The notes under the pieces are model-generated. The model was not told the origin of the DNA. It saw only the letters and a list, made by a program, of their open reading frames with translations, and did no database searches. A DNA stretch of 64,000 nucleotides from the NCBI RefSeq assembly GCF_002234675.1, contig NC_019867.2, forward strand, positions 5,288,001 to 5,352,000. The letters are read 5' to 3'. The stretch comes from Oryzias latipes (lineage: Eukaryota; Chordata; Actinopteri; Beloniformes; Adrianichthyidae). Below are positions 48,815 through 62,000 of the stretch, piece after piece. Made by a program: the position numbers and the translations under genes. How positions within the stretch are numbered: position 1 is the stretch's first letter; each line of letters starts with the position of its first letter.

Positions 48815-48961
48815 AGGAGAAAGGTGAGCTGCGGGAGCGGGGAAGACCCCGGGAAAATGACGTCAGCACGCGGGACCCCCCTCTCCATCCACCGTCCATT
48901 CAGCACGAGGCTGTTTGTCTGGAGACACAGACGCCGCAGGCTCCCCAAACATCCTCCAGAA

Positions 48962-50348
48962 ATGGTGTCGTTTAGAAGAGAAGCGAGTTCCACAGGAGGG
49001 CAAATGTTCGGCGCCGCTCACGCAGAAGACGCTCTGACTGCGGCTCAGAGGCAGAGGGGTCGTCTCAGGAAACAAAAGCTCAGAACTCTTTTTAGTGACT
49101 TCGAGGATGATTCCCTTCCATCTCCAAACTCCTTCAGGACGAATTTGGCCTTTTTTGCGCTTGAAAACCAAAGATCTGTCACAGGAGAGTTGTCAAGCTG
49201 GTTCCTCCAGTATGGAGACGTCGGCTTCAAGATCCAGAGGGAGAAAGAAACGCAGTTTTTTCCTTGCAACAGTTTGGCCCGTCAGCCGCAAGTAGGCAAC
49301 GTTTATTGAGTAACTTGAAAGCAGTAAATATTATAAATATGTATTTTTACTGTCACACATGGAATTTGACATTGCACCTGTCAGATGATAAGAGTAATAA
49401 TAACTTAGATTCATTTTAGCCCAATGCATTTAGTGTCAACATTGCAGAAGGCTTTGTCAGGTCAGAACATATTTCTTCACATTTTTGTTGATGACTCTTT
49501 TGCAGCTGACTGCAGAGGCCAGGTGTAAGCTGGTCAGCTGGCTCATTCCTGTTCACAAACATTTTCGTCTGTCCTTCGAGTGCTGCTGTCTATCAGTGAA
49601 CATCATGGACAGGTTCCTGGCATCCACTCCCATTGCTGTAGACTGCTTCCAGCTCCTGGGAGTCACCGCGCTCCTCCTGGCCACTAAACTGGTCTGTCTT
49701 TGGCATCAGTCATTCTCCTGATCGTTTGGATTTCAGCTGACTCAACGTCCTCTGTTCTCTCTTCAGGTGGAGATTGGTTCCCCATCAGTCAGCCACCTTC
49801 TGTCCTTGTGCTGTGATGCTTTCACTAAGGAGCAGCTCTACAACCTGGAGCGCCTCATCCTCCTGCGACTTAACTTCCATTTCACTGCTCCCACCCTGGC
49901 CTTTTTCCTGGACTATTTCACAAACTGCATTGAGGCTGATGCCCGGTTTAAAAATAATTGTTCTGGCACATCAAAGACCACCTATGTCAGCAGCTTTGCT
50001 CAAAAGGTGTGTGAGTTGACTCTGGCTGACTATGCTTTCAATAAATACCCACCGTCTCTGACGGCTAGCTGTGCCATGAGACTCGCCAGTGAGTTTTTGC
50101 AGACGTATTTTGCTGGGACATCATCCATGCAGTCACAGGATAACCTGGTGGATGGTTTCACAGACGAGGGTTCTACAGTTTCCCTTCAGCTACTAGAGAG
50201 TGATGGAGCTTCAGAGATGGACCTTAAGGACTGCTTCCTGTCAATGATGAACTTCAACCATAACCTAATGGAAGAATGTCAGGAGAACATGAAGCTGTTA
50301 GTGTCATTAAATGGGATCGACCAATGCGCCATTGACTGCTCTTATTAA
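48962..50348 (+). CDS. ccno: Cyclin O (3 exons)
   Basis: Atypical cyclin needed for deuterosome-mediated centriole amplification in multiciliated cells. Exons 48962-49291, 49506-49691 and 49767-50348, phase 0 throughout, 365 aa (human about 350). The N-terminal 100 residues are basic and poorly conserved ([19 protein letters not shown]). The cyclin box begins after SLARQPQ with [20 protein letters not shown] and continues [20 protein letters not shown] and [13 protein letters not shown], close to human CCNO. An in-frame ATG at 48857 (good context) could add 35 residues. I chose 48962 because human CCNO also begins MV at a similar distance from the basic segment. mcidas follows 1.1 kb downstream on the same strand, as in human 5q11. 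Confidence 0.94.
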
Positions 50349-50514
50349 TCAGATTCAAAACGTCCTATGAATACCGTGGTCATTTTTACAGTAGTGATTA
50401 CTACATTTTTTCTAAAAGTTGTTACTGTCTATTAATATGTTTTCCATCTAAAAAATTGTGCAATTGTTTGTGTATTCCTTCACTTTTTGCACCTTTAACA
50501 TGTTTGTATGATGA

Positions 50515-50520
50515 AATAAA
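50515..50520 (+). promoter_or_regulatory. Poly(A) signal of ccno
   Basis: AATAAA about 165 bases past the ccno stop codon. Confidence 0.65.
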
Positions 50521-50524
50521 TTAT

Positions 50525-51470
50525 CACAAACGAATTTGAACTGGTTTCTTTCTAAGCTAAGCAAACTGCAGAACTATAAATCTATACACAGATATGTCAA
50601 ACTGAATTAGTCATGGTATTGATTAAATAATGCAGATACATACATCCACATACACTTGTGAATAATCATAAGTAGACGCCTTAACTCGTGCGTACAGAAC
50701 ATGACAAAAGAAATAATAAGTTTGACAAAAGGAGCTTAATTTAAAAAGTTTGAATCGATTGTTTACACCATTTGGTTGGTTAAGGCAACTAATTTTTCAA
50801 ATACAAAATAAAAGTTCAACATTTATTTGATATGTTAATCAAATTAATCATTTTGGTGCCAAATCCTTTGGTGCTAAATAATGGACTTTTTTCGTTGAAC
50901 ATATGCTTGTAATGCAAATAGCAAACAGTCTGTCGTCATCGACCCGTGTTCAAAAACAATCAATTCTACATCCAAGATTAACTTTTTGGTTTCTTTATTT
51001 AGTATTTTTTCAGAATTGACTTTAGAGTTTGGTGTTTTTACCACGTTCCATATTCTTCCGTGTTTGACGCACTGTCTTACAGGAATTACGCACAAATTGT
51101 TCTGTCCACAGAAGAAAACATAATAACTTCAGAAACGGGAAGAATGCTTGTGCTCGATGTTGATGGGAAAAATGTGGTGTTTTTCCACTCTTCAGGTGAC
51201 AGCTATTGGATCTCACGGTTCTGCGCATCGATGTTTGCTGCATTCGGAGTCACAGCGCATGAGGGTAAAGAAGCACCTGCTGCTCCCGCGCCGGTTACGC
51301 GCGGGATCTCCTTCGCACTCCAAGAAAACCCGTCTGTGCCACTTGAATCTCCGAGGACGCCGTGACTCCCTGGAGACCAGTGAGTGAATTTGATTGGGTC
51401 GTACGTATGAAATGGCGGCACAGAGACACACAAACCGGGAGGATGAGGATTATATGAGCTAGAAATCCGT
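50525..51470. other. ccno-mcidas intergenic / mcidas upstream region
   Basis: A plus-strand open frame at 51060-51365 has no family match I know and is interrupted before mcidas. An E2F-like CTCCCGCGCC lies at 51283-51292. This would fit known E2F4/5 control of multiciliogenesis genes but is weak evidence. Confidence 0.35.
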
Positions 51471-51471
51471 T

Positions 51472-53365
51472 ATGCCGCTTCGGGTCTGCTGTGGAAATGC
51501 TGGGAGACAGACTTACTACTCCTCCTGTTCACCCAAACCTAATGGGACAACTTGGGAAGAGAGTAGCCGTAAGCAAAGTCTTTCTTTCTACTGTTACACT
51601 CTGACATTCGAAATACTAGAAACGTTTCAAGCGCAGTCTTCTCCCAGAATAAAATGCCAGTGCCAAGAAGCAGCAGTCCGGTCAGCATGTACGTCGAGCT
51701 CCCAAGCTTCCTTGATCAAGGTAAACTTCACACACGGGCCGAACTTTTGTGCATTTTCTTGATCAAACATCTATACATTTGTGTGTTACAGCTTTCTCAA
51801 CAATTGCGTGGGATGATTTGGGAGGTTGCTCCCCTCAGTCAAGACAAGATTCGCTCATCTCCCAGGTAAAGATGAAACCAGCATGCGGAAACGCTTTGCA
51901 CGCAACTCCCATTCCTTCAGTTGATATTAGTGGTGGAATCCCTCTTAACACAACGGATTTTATTTTAATTGGTTTATCCTTAAAGGTTTTTTCGACTTTG
52001 GCACAGTTATAAGCGCCCACATTACGCACAGCTCCACACAAACTACAGTGAGATGTCTAGAAGTTTAGAAGTCGTTTAGAAGTCTCACTGCTCACTTAGG
52101 GAAATGTTTAGGTTTAAGGTTGAACTGAAGATGTGCATGTATGTTTACACATAGTTCTGTTTGACCACAGATAAATGAGTCTGATCCAGATGACCAGTTC
52201 CTTGGAGAATGTGCACTGGATTTGATGGCAGGTCTGTTTGTATGATAAACTTGTGGGCATTCTGTTTTCCTGCAGCTCTGCTGTTATCTCCAAATGTAGA
52301 GGTCTTTCAGTCTCGTGTATTTATTTATTTTTGATTTATCTACTGTAGATGCTGCTGTTTTGGAGAGCAGTCTGTCTCCAGCAGATCTGGTTCAGTTTGA
52401 GGGATGCGTCATTCCTCCCCCCACCCCTCAGCGGCAGGAGAACAGTGGGACTCAGACCTCCACAGGTCTGAGTCCCACCAGAACTTTTTACTGGGAGAAC
52501 ATGGCTGATTGTCATGAGCTGGCACTGGGAAAGTCTTTGGTTTTCAACAAAGAGGTATAACTTTATGTGAAACTGATTAAAAAAGCAATTATTTGCAGGT
52601 GGCTCCAAGAAATTATACATTTCCTTAGTGACAAACTTATTACTGCGCATCTCTGACACGTTGAATTTGCTGCACATCTGATGAAGGAAAAACTGCCAAA
52701 CCTTACTTTATCCCTGATTTTTCTTTATGTTTCTGCAGCTTCACCAGGTTTTCCATAAGCAGCAAGAGGAGCTGGACTGTTTGGAGGAGAGAAACCTTCA
52801 CCTTAAGGAGCTCGCCAGCCGAGCAAAGCACCTGGCTTTAGTGCTGGAAGTGAGAACATCAGCCAAATACTTGAAATTTTTATTACAAATCAATACATTT
52901 GACAGGAACTTGTGTACAATTTTGTAGAAACTGATGACGGTCAGAGAACTCCATGTGGAAGAAGCAGTGATGCCTTGCATCGATGCGCCTCCGGGTTCCA
53001 GTAAGCGGCAACGACTGAATGAACAATGTGAAACAGATTCATCAGATTCAGTGGAGGACATGCTGAAGGACATCAGCTACCGCTGCAACGCTGTCCTTCG
53101 CAACAGCTCCACAGGACCAGGACCGCAACAGCAATCAGAGGCGATACGAGTGTTTGGTTCCTTCTCAGGTGTCCAGATGTCGACCCTCAACGAATGGAGC
53201 TCAACTGAAGATGGAGCACAGGCTGAAGAGTGCGTCTCCTCTTTCAAAACTTCTGTCAAAGAACACGGCACCATACAGACGAAGGTTTTTCCACATGGAC
53301 ACGTGTTTACCTCGAAGACTCAAGAGGGAGGATACCGGTTTCGCTGGGTACCAAACCACAGCTGA
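51472..53365 (+). CDS. mcidas: Multicilin (geminin-family coiled-coil regulator), 7 exons
   Basis: Nuclear co-regulator that with E2F4/5 and DP1 switches on the multiciliated-cell programme. Exons 51472-51568, 51637-51720, 51792-51865, 52171-52231, 52349-52554, 52739-52849 and 52928-53365, with all phases agreeing, giving 356 aa (human 385). The N-terminus (MPLRVCCGNAGRQTYYSSC) parallels human MCIDAS, and SSPVSMY matches its SPVSVY. An in-frame TAG lies 12 bases upstream of the ATG. The geminin-type coiled coil is about residues 160-215 (YWENMADCHELALGKSLV, then LDCLEERNLHLKELASRA). The C-terminal TIRT domain ends TIQTKVFPHGHVFTSK and GGYRFRWVPNHS, the E2F/DP-binding part. Confidence 0.95.
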
Positions 53366-53465
53366 GCATCTGTTAATGCTTAACTATCTATAGTCAAATC
53401 AGTAAATGATTAAATGATGCCTTCAGGTAGCTTCAGAATCAGTCAGAGGTGGAGCTTAAGCGATG

Positions 53466-53471
53466 AATAAA
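53466..53471 (+). promoter_or_regulatory. Poly(A) signal of mcidas
   Basis: AATAAA about 100 bases past the stop; a second AATAAA-like site lies near 53551. Confidence 0.55.
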
Positions 53472-53579
53472 TACTGCCTTCACTTTTGTTTATTTTCTTC
53501 ACACTTGAATTGTTGATTCTTTTTTTTATATACTTTTATGTTTGCCCTGAAAATAAATATATTTTTCAAGTTTAGTAAT

Positions 53580-55690
53580 AAAAGTTGATTTGACAAGTTG
53601 CACGCACTCAGATACTTGATTCAAAAGTATTGTCAGTATTTGAGGAAATGGAATGAAATATTTCCATTTGTGTGAACGTTTGTTGTTTACTCAGTGAAAC
53701 AAATGTAACCCCTGACCTGCATTGAGAATCAGACACTTCCTTTGCTTTTGTCTCTGCCAGAGAGGCTGTGTGCTCTGAGTGAGGCCTGCATTGGAGCCAA
53801 CACACTTATTTATCCTTGTTTTAGTCATTTAAACATTTTGTTTACTCGGGTTGCATGAGTTGTTGACGTCCAGCAGAGAGCAAACACTTCAGCTTTATAC
53901 AAAGAAGTGTGGGTAAAAAGAGAAAAGTGTCTTTCCCCCTCAAAACCTTTTCAATCCCAGTGGGGTGGATTTAAGCACCTGTTATCACCATTTGACACTA
54001 AAACTGTGAAATACAGACAGTTTCGATATGTGAGTTTCCTGAGGTGAATATATGCAGACATTTGAAAATTTTCTGGTGTTATTTCTATTGAACAGGAGAC
54101 TCTATGACCTGACTATAAAACAGTGAACCTTCATCAAGTTAGAAAACTTCATCCTGAAAGCAAAAATCCAGAGTTTATAGCAGTTTGTTCATATAAAAAA
54201 TGTTATGGGATAATTGCCCAATCTATGTGCGTCCAAGTTGCATCACCACAACCACAACAAAATCCTATTCATTAACACACATGTTCACTCTTGAAAACCT
54301 TCTTGGGCTATTTGTGTTATGCTATATTTACCTACTGGAGCAAAACTTTTTTTGTGGCGTTACTTTGGTTTTCATTTTAACCCAATTTATGATCTTTCCT
54401 AAGTTTTTTTGTTTTGTTTTGTTCCTGAGTTTAATAAACCCAGCAAATATTTAGTCCCCTTTTAACCATGGAGTTGGGTTAAAAACAACTTAACTTTCTG
54501 TTTTTATCGTAATTTTTACTTTCTTGGGCTAAATATTTAAGACAAACACGCACTTTTAGTCTAACAGAGGCCTATTTTGCACAGCAGTTTATGAGAGAGT
54601 GGATTAAGACAAATTCAACCGCCTAATCTACCGCCAAACTGCGGGAAACCACGCAGGAGTGAAGAGAGAAAAGTCCAAACACAAAGGCTTACTAATATGA
54701 CAGAAGCTTAAGGGGGGGGGGGGTCCAAGTGTTAAAACTGGGATTAACATAGCCCATAAATTTTCTCTATTTTCTTGGTAATATGTCATTTCTTGAAAGA
54801 AGTCAAGTAAATTCTGTTTAAATTTATTTTACATCATTGTAAAATTCTTAATTAAATTTAAAAATATTCTTTATTTTTGTTTTAAAAAAACGTTTCTTTT
54901 AGAATAAAAAGACACTTAATAGGTTCTAAATATAATTTTCCTTTGGGAAAAAAAAGAGATTTGACCGTAAAACATCAGTATTTTTCTTCTTGTTTTTATT
55001 ATTATAAATAAGGGGAGCAGGTGGCACGCGCGCCTGCTCACGCGCCGCTTCGCGCCACTGTATTCTCATATCAGAAGGTGAGAACTACTCAACTGTTTTG
55101 TGAGTGCGTGCGCGCAGCTCCAATAAGACGACTTTTACATTAGACCTTCTGCTTTTATTGCTAAATGTCTGTCAACTTTATGGAGATGGAGGAAAATCAA
55201 TAATACAATAAAACAAAATATAGTAAATAAGTGATCATTTGATGTTCAAAGGAAAATGTATTTTCAAATAGAATTTTGTTTTTAATGCTTGCGCTCTTAT
55301 TCAAGGCACAACATGTTTTGTGTCGACTGTCAATTTTGTGTTAATTTTATATAAAAATGTGAAACAAAATCATCTTACTAAAACATTTACAAATATTAAA
55401 CTGAACTTTCACGCCAAGTTTCCTAAATTTTCATTCGGTATTTAAATTAGAAATTCTGTCTCACAAACACCATTTTATATCAAACGGCTTCCTTTTTTTC
55501 AGCAGCTTTCTCTAAATGTCTATAAATGTTTCCTTCATCACTGCGTTCTTTGCTTTGTTTTAGAAATTGTCTCCAATGGAAACAGACGCGGACAACGTCA
55601 CTGAACCGAAGCGAGACAAGAAAAAAACACCAAAAAAGAAAACTTGAGGTTCGGCCGCCAATAGCAGAGCAGAGTGCGGGGCTTCCCGCT
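53580..55690. other. Intergenic DNA between mcidas and cdc20b
   Basis: AT-rich with a G run at 54712-54722 and a short GC-rich patch at 55017-55060 containing cttcgcgcc (E2F-like). No gene recognised. Confidence 0.4.
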
Positions 55691-55694
55691 CCAC

Positions 55695-55819
55695 TGTCCG
55701 CCCCGCAGAGGTATTTATGCGGGAGGGGGGCAGCAGGTGCATCACTCCAGGCTGCAGGGTCAACACGAGAAGAGGTGTCTCCAAACTGAAGAGGCTCTGA
55801 AGATGCAGCAGAAAGACTG
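55695..55819 (+). other. cdc20b: Probable non-coding first exon of cdc20b, with a short uORF
   Basis: Ends in a strong donor (GACTG|GTGAGT) at 55819. It contains ATG at 55803, which reads five codons and then a stop formed across the splice junction, so coding starts in exon 2. The 5' limit is not known; a tatttatg (TATA-like) lies near 55710. Confidence 0.5.
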
Positions 55820-56044
55820 GTGAGTAAATCGCCTTAAAGCTGACAAGAGTTGGGTATATTTAGTGCAAAGAGTCACTGGTTACACTTTTAATCTGCTGCT
55901 GCCAAGTAACCAACCATGTGACTGAACACAACACTGATCACAACATCTTTCAACACCATGCAGATCTCAAAGTCTGAAAAATGATATTGAAAATGATTTT
56001 CGTCACTCATGAGTTTTGATCCGTTTTGTCTCGTCATCAGAAGA

Positions 56045-59000
56045 ATGCAGAGAACTCCAGGAAAAAGGAAATCTGGTCCCTTTGAGGTAAGAGCATAAAT
56101 CACATCGAGACTAAAGTTAACTCACTGTTGCAGTGGCGGCAGGGTTTGAGGTAACACTTCACAAAAGTAATTACATTACAGAGACATAGTACTCTGTCAT
56201 TTTTATTATTACTCAAAACGTGTACAACTTCTGAATTACAATGTCAGAAAAGTAACAGTTCAAAGCAGCAAAACCACAAGGTTTTAATAAAAGAGAATCT
56301 ATTTTCTGCTCATTTTCTGCTCATGTACTGTAAGACTTTTTTATAAACTTATACTTTGACATTAGTTTTGTTTTCTCTATCTGTACGTAAACTCCATGCT
56401 TGTATTCTCGCAACCGAATCTTAAGAAAGTAAAAAAAAAGCCCTCATTTTATTAGAAAAACAATCTGAACAAGAAAGTTATTAGCAATCTGTTTGATAAA
56501 CCCAGCAAATAGTTAGTCTCATTTCTAAGGATTTTGCAGTGTAGTTCTAGTTTTATGTCTTTAAATCTGTCTTGTTTTAGGCTAAATTGATTTTTTCTGG
56601 CACAAAGACCTCAAGTTCTGAATTTGGTTTCTCCTGTTTAATATTTATGCCATATTACAGTAATTTAATGAACTAAACCAGGGGTCTGCAACCTGAGGCT
56701 CCGGAGCTTCAAGCATTTCTTTTATCCTTTCTTTGTGGCTCTCTGGCTTTGAAGAGAAATGCTAATACTTTGTACAAATCATAGGTTTGTGGATTATATT
56801 AAGCTTCGTCATTCATGTTTAGATTTTTAACATGTCAGATGACAGAGCAAAATGATGGTAAACACTTTAATTTACTTTGGGAACACTTTACTATCATTTA
56901 CTAAGACAATTTTTGTATTATTTTTATATATTTAAAGAAATAAAATCATTAACAGGCCTGCACAATATATCGTTATTGCATTATCAAGCTGTGCAATACA
57001 AATACTGCAAAAGACGGCGAAAATTGCAATAAATGGTCACTTTATATGTGTTAAAACAATCTTATGGCAGCTTGAAGTATTTAACAAATCAACTAAATCC
57101 CTTATTGCACTTGACCAATCAGATGGACCCCTTTACATCATTGACCAATTGGATGACATCCCTTTGTGTTAGATGTTCGCCCCCTATGTAGATCAGGGTC
57201 ATTTGGAGTATAAGTTAAGTTATGTTGACTCTTATTTAAATGAAAGTGTTGCAGCAAAATAGAAATTATGTTTTTGGTTGTTTTATTTGTTCACGTATCG
57301 CAAGTTATATCATCATCGCAATATTGATCACTAATATCGCAAATCGCGGGTTTTCCTCATATCGTGCAGCCCTAATTAACACCAATGTTGTGATGTTTAT
57401 GATTGATAGTACAAAAGAGACAAAAGAGGAAGATGCAACAAAGCATATTTATAGAAATATGTCATGTTTGACTTTCTTGCAGGAAGATCTGATTAAACAT
57501 GGGGTGTATTTTATTTTGAAGGGAACTTGTATGTGCTGCAGCAGACTAGAAATACAACTTCAATATAATTAAATTATTCAAAATACTTCAAAAGCTACAT
57601 TTTTATAAATGAATTAATTAATTGCCACAAAACCATAAATGATGTGTACTTATCTAAATGGCAAAGTGGGAATTGGCAGCTATCTCTGGGTTTTGGTCCA
57701 TAAGAAACCCAAATGGATCTGGTTACAGACCCCTGGACTAAACTGACTGACCTTTTCATGGTCTCAGCATAGACTCTGATATACAAAAGAACTTTATAGA
57801 TCATTACTTTGCATCTAAAATACTTTTAACAGTTGGGTTGCATCTCTCCCTGCCTCCACGTCAACATTAAACTATGTTAATGTCGTTTTTCTTCAACAAT
57901 ATCAGCCATCGTCTTAACCCTTGTGCAATCTCAGATGACCCCATCTGAATGGGGGGTGACTGGTGGGGAGGCAGTGTAATGTTAGCTGAAGTGTCCTTGT
58001 TTTGTCAGCTCACACTGCCCTGCTGCTTCAACAGTCACATTTCACCCTACAGAAGGGGAGTAATTGAGGTGTATTTGGGGATTGTCTAAGCTGTGAACAC
58101 TGGGAGGCAGTGTCTCGTTAGCTGGATGTTTTTTTCCAGGTGCCAGCTTACGTGCCGCTGCCCTCCAGCTGTCCATTCAACCCACAGCAGCAGCTTCATG
58201 CTGCACGTGTGACAAAAACAAAGAAAGAAATGTGTTTTTGGGGCTTACCTGTCTAACAAAAACAGAACAACTAATGACAGAATCATTTGTTTTTTTACAC
58301 TATGACAGAAAAATATGAACCTACACACATGAAAGGAATCACTATGCCAGAAAGTGTCATCATGAGGAAAAGATTTTTAATGTAAACTTTGGGAAAAGTA
58401 TCAGAAAAAGTCACATGCAAACTCCAGGAATGATTCCTTTCGCTTCAGTGATGACCGTCACATCTGGTTTCATAGAGACATCAACAACAGATTCACTCTG
58501 TCCAGCCTCACGCCTGCAGCTGACATTAGTGGGTAATCCTGAACGTTACTGGATAACGACTACAGGGCAGCCATTCCTGACAGTCAAAGCTCAGGGAAAA
58601 CAGTCAGTGGACAGCAGTCCAGTTTGCATTCATGAGATGCATCATAGCTCCGCTCGTTTCTTTAGGATGATCTGTCGGACCAGCGATATGGCTTCTTGTC
58701 GAATGCTCTCCATGGGCTCCTCTGTTTTCCAGAACCGGACTACTTTGCCCTCTGGATCAACCAGAAACTTCCAGAAATTCCATTTGGGGACTTTCTGCAC
58801 GGAATCTAAAACAAACAAACAAACAAACAAGAAAGGATGATAGAATATCTTTTTACTGTAAATGTTACTGTGAACAGAGCTTGTAGCTTGATTTCTTCAA
58901 ATTTTTTTTGAGTCTCGCTGGTGAATGAATCTATGCATATCTTTAACAATTCATTACATGAGATTTTGGGTTTATTCTGAAGGGTCTACCATGTATTTTT

Positions 59001-62000
59001 AAAGACCCACTCTCATGAAAATCGTGTTTTTAACATGTTCTTGTGACATTTTTCTCGTGTATAAATAAATTTAAGCTCATAATTGCATTTCTGAGTATTT
59101 CTATATTTAAATTGTTGTGAATCAGGCGCAGACAAAAAAATGTCGATTGGAAAATCCTCTAGCGGTGACGTTGGTGCTACATTCAGCGGGCCATAAGCTC
59201 CCTGCTCTGCTCCATTCCGATGCATCCACTTGTAGATGTCTAGATCCACGTACGTCTTTGTTTTCCTCGTCTGAGTTGTCATCTGGCTGAGAGCTGTACG
59301 CCATTTCTGTTACTCTGGTAATGGTTTGTTGAGGTCGTACGGGGTTGTAAGCTAGTGGGAAAGACTATAAACAAAGGCATGATGGGAAATGAAGGCAAGC
59401 TCACTACGCGCCAACAGTCTCGCCCACAACTCAAAAACAAATTTCTAATGAACTCCTGAAGCTCCGCAGAAACTATGTCCTAAAAAACCACAAAGGTTTT
59501 GTCTTTAATTTTGGCAAAAAAAAAAAAAAACATTATCATAATTAAAAGAAGCACGTTTAAAATGAATCAAAGGTTGATTGAAGTGGGACTTTAAAAGGCC
59601 TATACCATGCAAAATTAATTTTTTAAGCATTATAAAGTGTTTCATAATCTCATTTTATCTCGCAATTCATTAGAGGGGATTGGGGTTTTTATGAAAAGGG
59701 CAACAATAAGCGTTTAAGTAAAACAACCCTTTTTAAAAGTCCTATAAATGTCAATTTTCTGAAATGAAATAACATAAATAGGAAATTTTTGTTTTCTTGT
59801 GATGGTTGTCACTAGTCAAACCTGCAAAGAAAAACTGATTAAAGTTTGTTGTGTTATTTTTTTGGAAGGTTTTAATTTCTGTGATGTGTTACACTCAGTG
59901 CAGGTTCACACATTCAAAATAAACCTTTATTTGTAGTGTGACGTTACAACATTTCAAAATAAATAACAAACCAAAATATAAAGAATTCGTGGTTTATTTT
60001 TTTATTTTCGTTCAAGTTAGATTACTAATGTGTTATTACAGGTAATGATTATGAAAAACTTAAAATAAACATTTGGAGTGTCTACCTTCACTTAAAAAAA
60101 GTTAAAATAAAATATAATGCAAGAGTCTGATTATTATTGATAAATAACTTGAGTTTTAACCCAAATTATTTGCATTTTTCGTGAAAGTTTGGACACCGAC
60201 CTGTGAGGAACTTGAAGGCGGGTTCCGCCTTAGAGCCAAAGGTTCGGATCTTGCCGAAGAACGGGAAGGTGAGGCCGTAGGTGTTCTTGGCGAACGCCTC
60301 GATGTCCCGACTCAGGCCCAGTTCTGTGGTCCCGAACTGTCCGCACGGGAAGGCCAGGACGTTGAAGTGAGCGGTGCCCAGCTCCCGGTGCAGATCCTGC
60401 AGGAACCTGAAGTTCGCCTCCGTGTGCTCGCAGTGACTCGCCACGTTTACAACCAGAGACGCCTGGACAGACAGAGAAACGCAGCAGCAGCAGCACCGTT
60501 AAATCACGGCCGCGTCACCGAACGACACAACTTCTACAACTTGCAGGGTTTCACCCCAGACGTTGTTGATGATGACATACTTTTCCTCGGTACTTCTCCA
60601 GGGAAACCGTCCTCCCTTTGGCGTCTTTGACCTCGAAAGAGTAAAAATCGCTGGAGTTTTTTATTCTTAGCCGGATCTGCAGAAGGAATAAACACCCCAC
60701 CCCGACTGTCATACTCAACAAAACCCGCAACATTTTGGCTTTGCGGAGGGAGGACTTGGTGGGGTAACCTCCTAGCTCCTCCATTTTGGAGGTGGAAGTG
60801 GGTTTCTAGTAGGTTTCTGCAAGTTCTGAGGAGGACCAAAGAAGAGGAGCGCATCCGGTTAGCTAGCAAAAACTACAACGACACCGGAAATGGAACTCCT
60901 TCAAAATAAAGACTTAAAAAAATCATATTTTTTTTTCAAACAAAATAAAAACAAACACGAGATTTAAAAAAAGGCACATAATACAGAAACAATGTGCTCG
61001 AAAAGAAGTAGTTGGAAAAAAAATATCGTGTATGTTCTTACCCATTTATTTCACACCTTATGTTGTGAATATTTCCATTTACAGTTGTTCTTTCTCAAAA
61101 CACTCAATTTAAATTTGCTCATTTGTTCTTTTTGATAATTTCTTGCCATGTAAAGTTCGTTCAGTGACTTGACAAAAAAGACAACAAAAATCACACTAAT
61201 ATATCTAACACATTACACAAATATTAAAATGTGTTGACAAAAAAGGAAACCTAAAGTGTATAAAGAAATTAACTGTGAAATCACTTATAATCATAAATAG
61301 AGAATCAAGACAAATTTCAATGTTTTAATGTAACAATTTTTTAGACGTTTAATTAAATTTCAACTTTTTAAAAAAACAACATCCTTTTGCATACACATTT
61401 ATATTAAAATATCTTGCAGGCATGGTATTTTGCAACTCACAGTTATAAATAAAGCTTAATCAAGGCTTGTAAAATATATTTTAATGAATCAATTATTCAC
61501 TTGGCAAAATATCTAGGATCAGAAATATCTTATGTAAAAGTGATGCTGAAAAACTCATCCATCGATTTGTTAGCTTGTTCAGAATGCAGCAGCAAGATGT
61601 TTAGCAGGAACTAGCAGAGGAGAACACAACAGTCCTGTGTTTGCTTCACTTCACCAGCACCCAGTTGAATCTAGAATCAAGTTCAAAATCCTCCTGCTAA
61701 CCTATAAGGCCTTAAATGGTATGACCCCATCTCATATCAAAGACCTCATAGTGCCTTACCACCCAAACAGAACACTCCGCTGACAAAATACAGGACTGCT
61801 TGTGGTTCCCAGAATTTACAGTTCTTTCCAAGAATTTACAGTACTTTCAACTGTACTTTCTGGGAAAGTACAGTTGGAGGTAGAGCGTTCAGTTTAGGGT
61901 TCTGTCCTCTATATTCATCTCTTCCCCTCTCTTCCTCTCCACCATTCTGTACAATTTATTGTCATTTAATTTTCCATGCCTCTGTTTGGTGCACTGCAAA

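Noticed and set aside
51060-51365. 101-codon frame upstream of mcidas as an extra mcidas exon
   Set aside because: An in-frame stop lies just before the mcidas ATG at 51472, and the N-terminus there already matches human MCIDAS.
58180-58640. A third miR-449 hairpin, as in mammals
   Set aside because: No further ggcagtg seed with a pairing arm was found in this stretch.
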